Source: JABJAG01 sp965222215
GTDB lineage: Bacteria > Pseudomonadota > Alphaproteobacteria > UBA6615
Reading direction: 5' to 3'
DNA: 64,000 nucleotides
Assembly: GCA_965222215.1 (NCBI GenBank)
Contig: OZ244931.1
Span: 3,658,001 to 3,722,000, forward strand
Shown here: in pieces, positions 62,926 through 64,000 of the stretch
Layout: each line of letters starts with the position of its first letter
Position numbering within the stretch: position 1 is the first letter of the stretch
The notes under the pieces: generated by a model
What the model saw: the letters and a program-made list of their open reading frames with translations, nothing else
The model's database searches: none
Told to the model about the DNA's origin: nothing
Made by a program: the position numbers and the translations under genes

Positions 62926-63899
62926 TGGCCAACGACAATCACATTCCCGGTATCGCTGTCGCGGGCTGCGGCTACTGGGGCCGCAACCTCGTGCGCAACT
63001 TTGCCGAGCTCGGTGCCTTGCGGGCCCTGTGCGATGCGGACGAAAGCGCCGCGAACGCCCTGTCGGAAAAGTTCGACGCGCCGGTGCGCGCCTGGGCCGA
63101 CATTCTCGGCGACGACGACATTGCCGGCGTCGCCATCGCCACCCCCGCCGCCACCCACAGCGCGCTGGCGCGCGAGGCGCTGGCCGCGGGCAAGCATGTG
63201 TTCGTCGAAAAGCCGATGGCGCTCGACCTCGACGACGCGGAAAGCCTGATCGCCGCCGGCGAGACGGCCGGACGGACGCTCATGGTCGGCCACCTGCTCC
63301 AGTACCACCCGGTTTTCCGGGCGCTGCGCGAGCGCGTCGCCCGGGGCGATATCGGCGCGCTGCAATACGTCTATTCGAACCGGCTGAATTTCGGGAAGGT
63401 GCGCCACGAGGAGAATATCCTCTGGAGCTTCGCCCCCCACGATATCTCGATGATCCTCTCGCTGGTCGGCGAGGAGCCGGAACGCATCGACGCGATCGGC
63501 CACAGCTACCTGCAGTCGGGCATCGCCGATACCACGACCACCCACCTGCATTTCGCCAACGGCGTGAACGCGCACATCTATGTGTCCTGGCTGCACCCCT
63601 TCAAGGACCAGAAGCTGGTCGTGATCGGCGAAGACGGCATGATGGTCTTCGACGACACCCGGCCCTGGGCCGAGAAGCTGCTGCACTACCCGCACAAGCT
63701 GGCGCCGGGCGAGCGCGCACCCATCGCCGAGCGCGCCGACGCCGAACCGGTGCAGGTCGACGAGCGCGAACCGCTGCGCGAAGAATGCGCCCACTTCATC
63801 GAGTGCACGGCGGGCAGCACGTCACCGATCACCGACGGCGCGGAGGGACTGCGCGTGTTGCGGGTGCTTCACGCCGCCCAGGAAGCCCTCGACCGTTGA
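62925..63899 (+). CDS. WbpB/WlbA-like Gfo/Idh/MocA UDP-sugar oxidoreductase
   Basis: 324 residues. IAVAGCGYWGRNLVRNFAELG, the FVEKPMALDLDDAE EKP motif near residue 93, GHLLQYHPVF near 120, and a SFAPHDISMILSLVG segment near 168 closely match WbpB/WlbA, which oxidises C3 of UDP-GlcNAcA. The partial gene after it looks like the matching acetyltransferase WbpD, which supports the assignment. ATG 62925 overlaps the GT4 stop by one base; TTG 62922 is less likely. Confidence 0.82.
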   Translation: MANDNHIPGIAVAGCGYWGRNLVRNFAELGALRALCDADESAANALSEKFDAPVRAWADILGDDDIAGVAIATPAATHSALAREALAAGKHVFVEKPMALDLDDAESLIAAGETAGRTLMVGHLLQYHPVFRALRERVARGDIGALQYVYSNRLNFGKVRHEENILWSFAPHDISMILSLVGEEPERIDAIGHSYLQSGIADTTTTHLHFANGVNAHIYVSWLHPFKDQKLVVIGEDGMMVFDDTRPWAEKLLHYPHKLAPGERAPIAERADAEPVQVDEREPLREECAHFIECTAGSTSPITDGAEGLRVLRVLHAAQEALDR

Positions 63900-63919
63900 A
63901 CGACGCGAGCGCCTGAGCC

Positions 63920-64000
63920 ATGACCGAGCCCCAGATTCACGAATCCGCCTACGTCGACGACGGCGCCGAAATCGGCGACGGCACAATGATCTGGCACTTC
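63920..64000 (+). CDS. WbpD-like hexapeptide-repeat N-acetyltransferase (3' truncated)
   Basis: 27 codons before the window ends. IHESAYVDDGAEIGDGTMIWHF is the opening of left-handed beta-helix acetyltransferases such as WbpD/WlbB, which acetylate the 3-amino group of UDP-GlcNAc3NA. Placement right after the WbpB-like gene is the same as in diacetamido-uronate loci. The matching aminotransferase (WbpE) is expected just outside the window. Confidence 0.7.
   Translation, partial: MTEPQIHESAYVDDGAEIGDGTMIWHF

Noticed and set aside
1..64000. tRNA, rRNA, CRISPR arrays, insertion sequences and phage genes
   Set aside because: Looked for and not found; gaps are short and none shows cloverleaf, repeat-spacer or transposase features.

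Overview
This window reads as chromosomal DNA of a G+C-rich alphaproteobacterium. By eye it is about two thirds G+C, with many GTG and TTG starts, very tight gene packing, and a heparinase II/III-type gene of the kind common in that class. It holds almost no housekeeping DNA. It is one large surface-glycan locus (O-antigen, capsule, S-layer or flagellar glycan) of about 59 coding sequences. I saw no tRNA, rRNA, CRISPR array, transposase or gene-free stretch above 300 bases.

Layout. (1) 1-3980: end of a heparinase-like gene, then legB, legC and a ptmE-like gene, which are early steps of the GDP-linked legionaminic acid route. (2) 3977-8233: a UDP-HexNAc dehydrogenase on the minus strand, then divergently cysD and a cysN-cysC fusion, which make PAPS, the sulfate donor. 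(3) 8234-13487: a NusG/RfaH-like antiterminator, a flippase-like membrane protein, a GT-C-like membrane protein, a 2-oxoglutarate oxygenase-like protein, and a winged-helix regulator with a Rossmann-like C-terminus. (4) 13570-23646: first sugar module, with SpsF-like nucleotidyltransferase, Gfo/Idh oxidoreductase, DegT aminotransferase, epimerase, GNAT, NeuB/LegI-type synthase, asparagine synthase, and a HisH/HisF/WbpG-type amidation trio. (5) 23660-35899: second sugar module, with a methyltransferase, a second DegT/SpsF/Gfo set, GNAT, a CMP-sugar synthetase fused to a HAD phosphatase, a TIM-barrel isomerase, three tandem SDRs and a NANS-like NeuB. (6) 34634-61007: transfer, modification and export, with several GT-B-like proteins, two GT4 enzymes, a GT39-like membrane protein, ABC flippase, radical SAM/SPASM protein, PhyH oxygenase, five methyltransferase domains, three more asparagine-synthase homologues, and a possible sulfotransferase. 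(7) 60988-64000: a minus-strand YdcF-like gene, a GT4 enzyme, and the start of a WbpB/WbpD pair for diacetamido-uronic acid.

How it may work together. From 13570 to 61007 every gene is on the plus strand, most overlapping by 1-11 bases, so this looks like a co-transcribed block of about 47 kb. An RfaH-like NusG paralogue encoded just upstream is the kind of factor such long glycan operons use. Three copies of a perfect palindrome, GTTCA-N5-TGAAC, sit at two putative promoters: one within the spacer of the promoter before the nusG-like gene, and two flanking the promoter of the winged-helix regulator. I read this as an autoregulated switch over the whole locus. The gene content predicts a glycan containing at least two nonulosonic acids, amidated or acetamidino sugars, O-methylation and perhaps sulfation. 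The exact sugars cannot be read from sequence.
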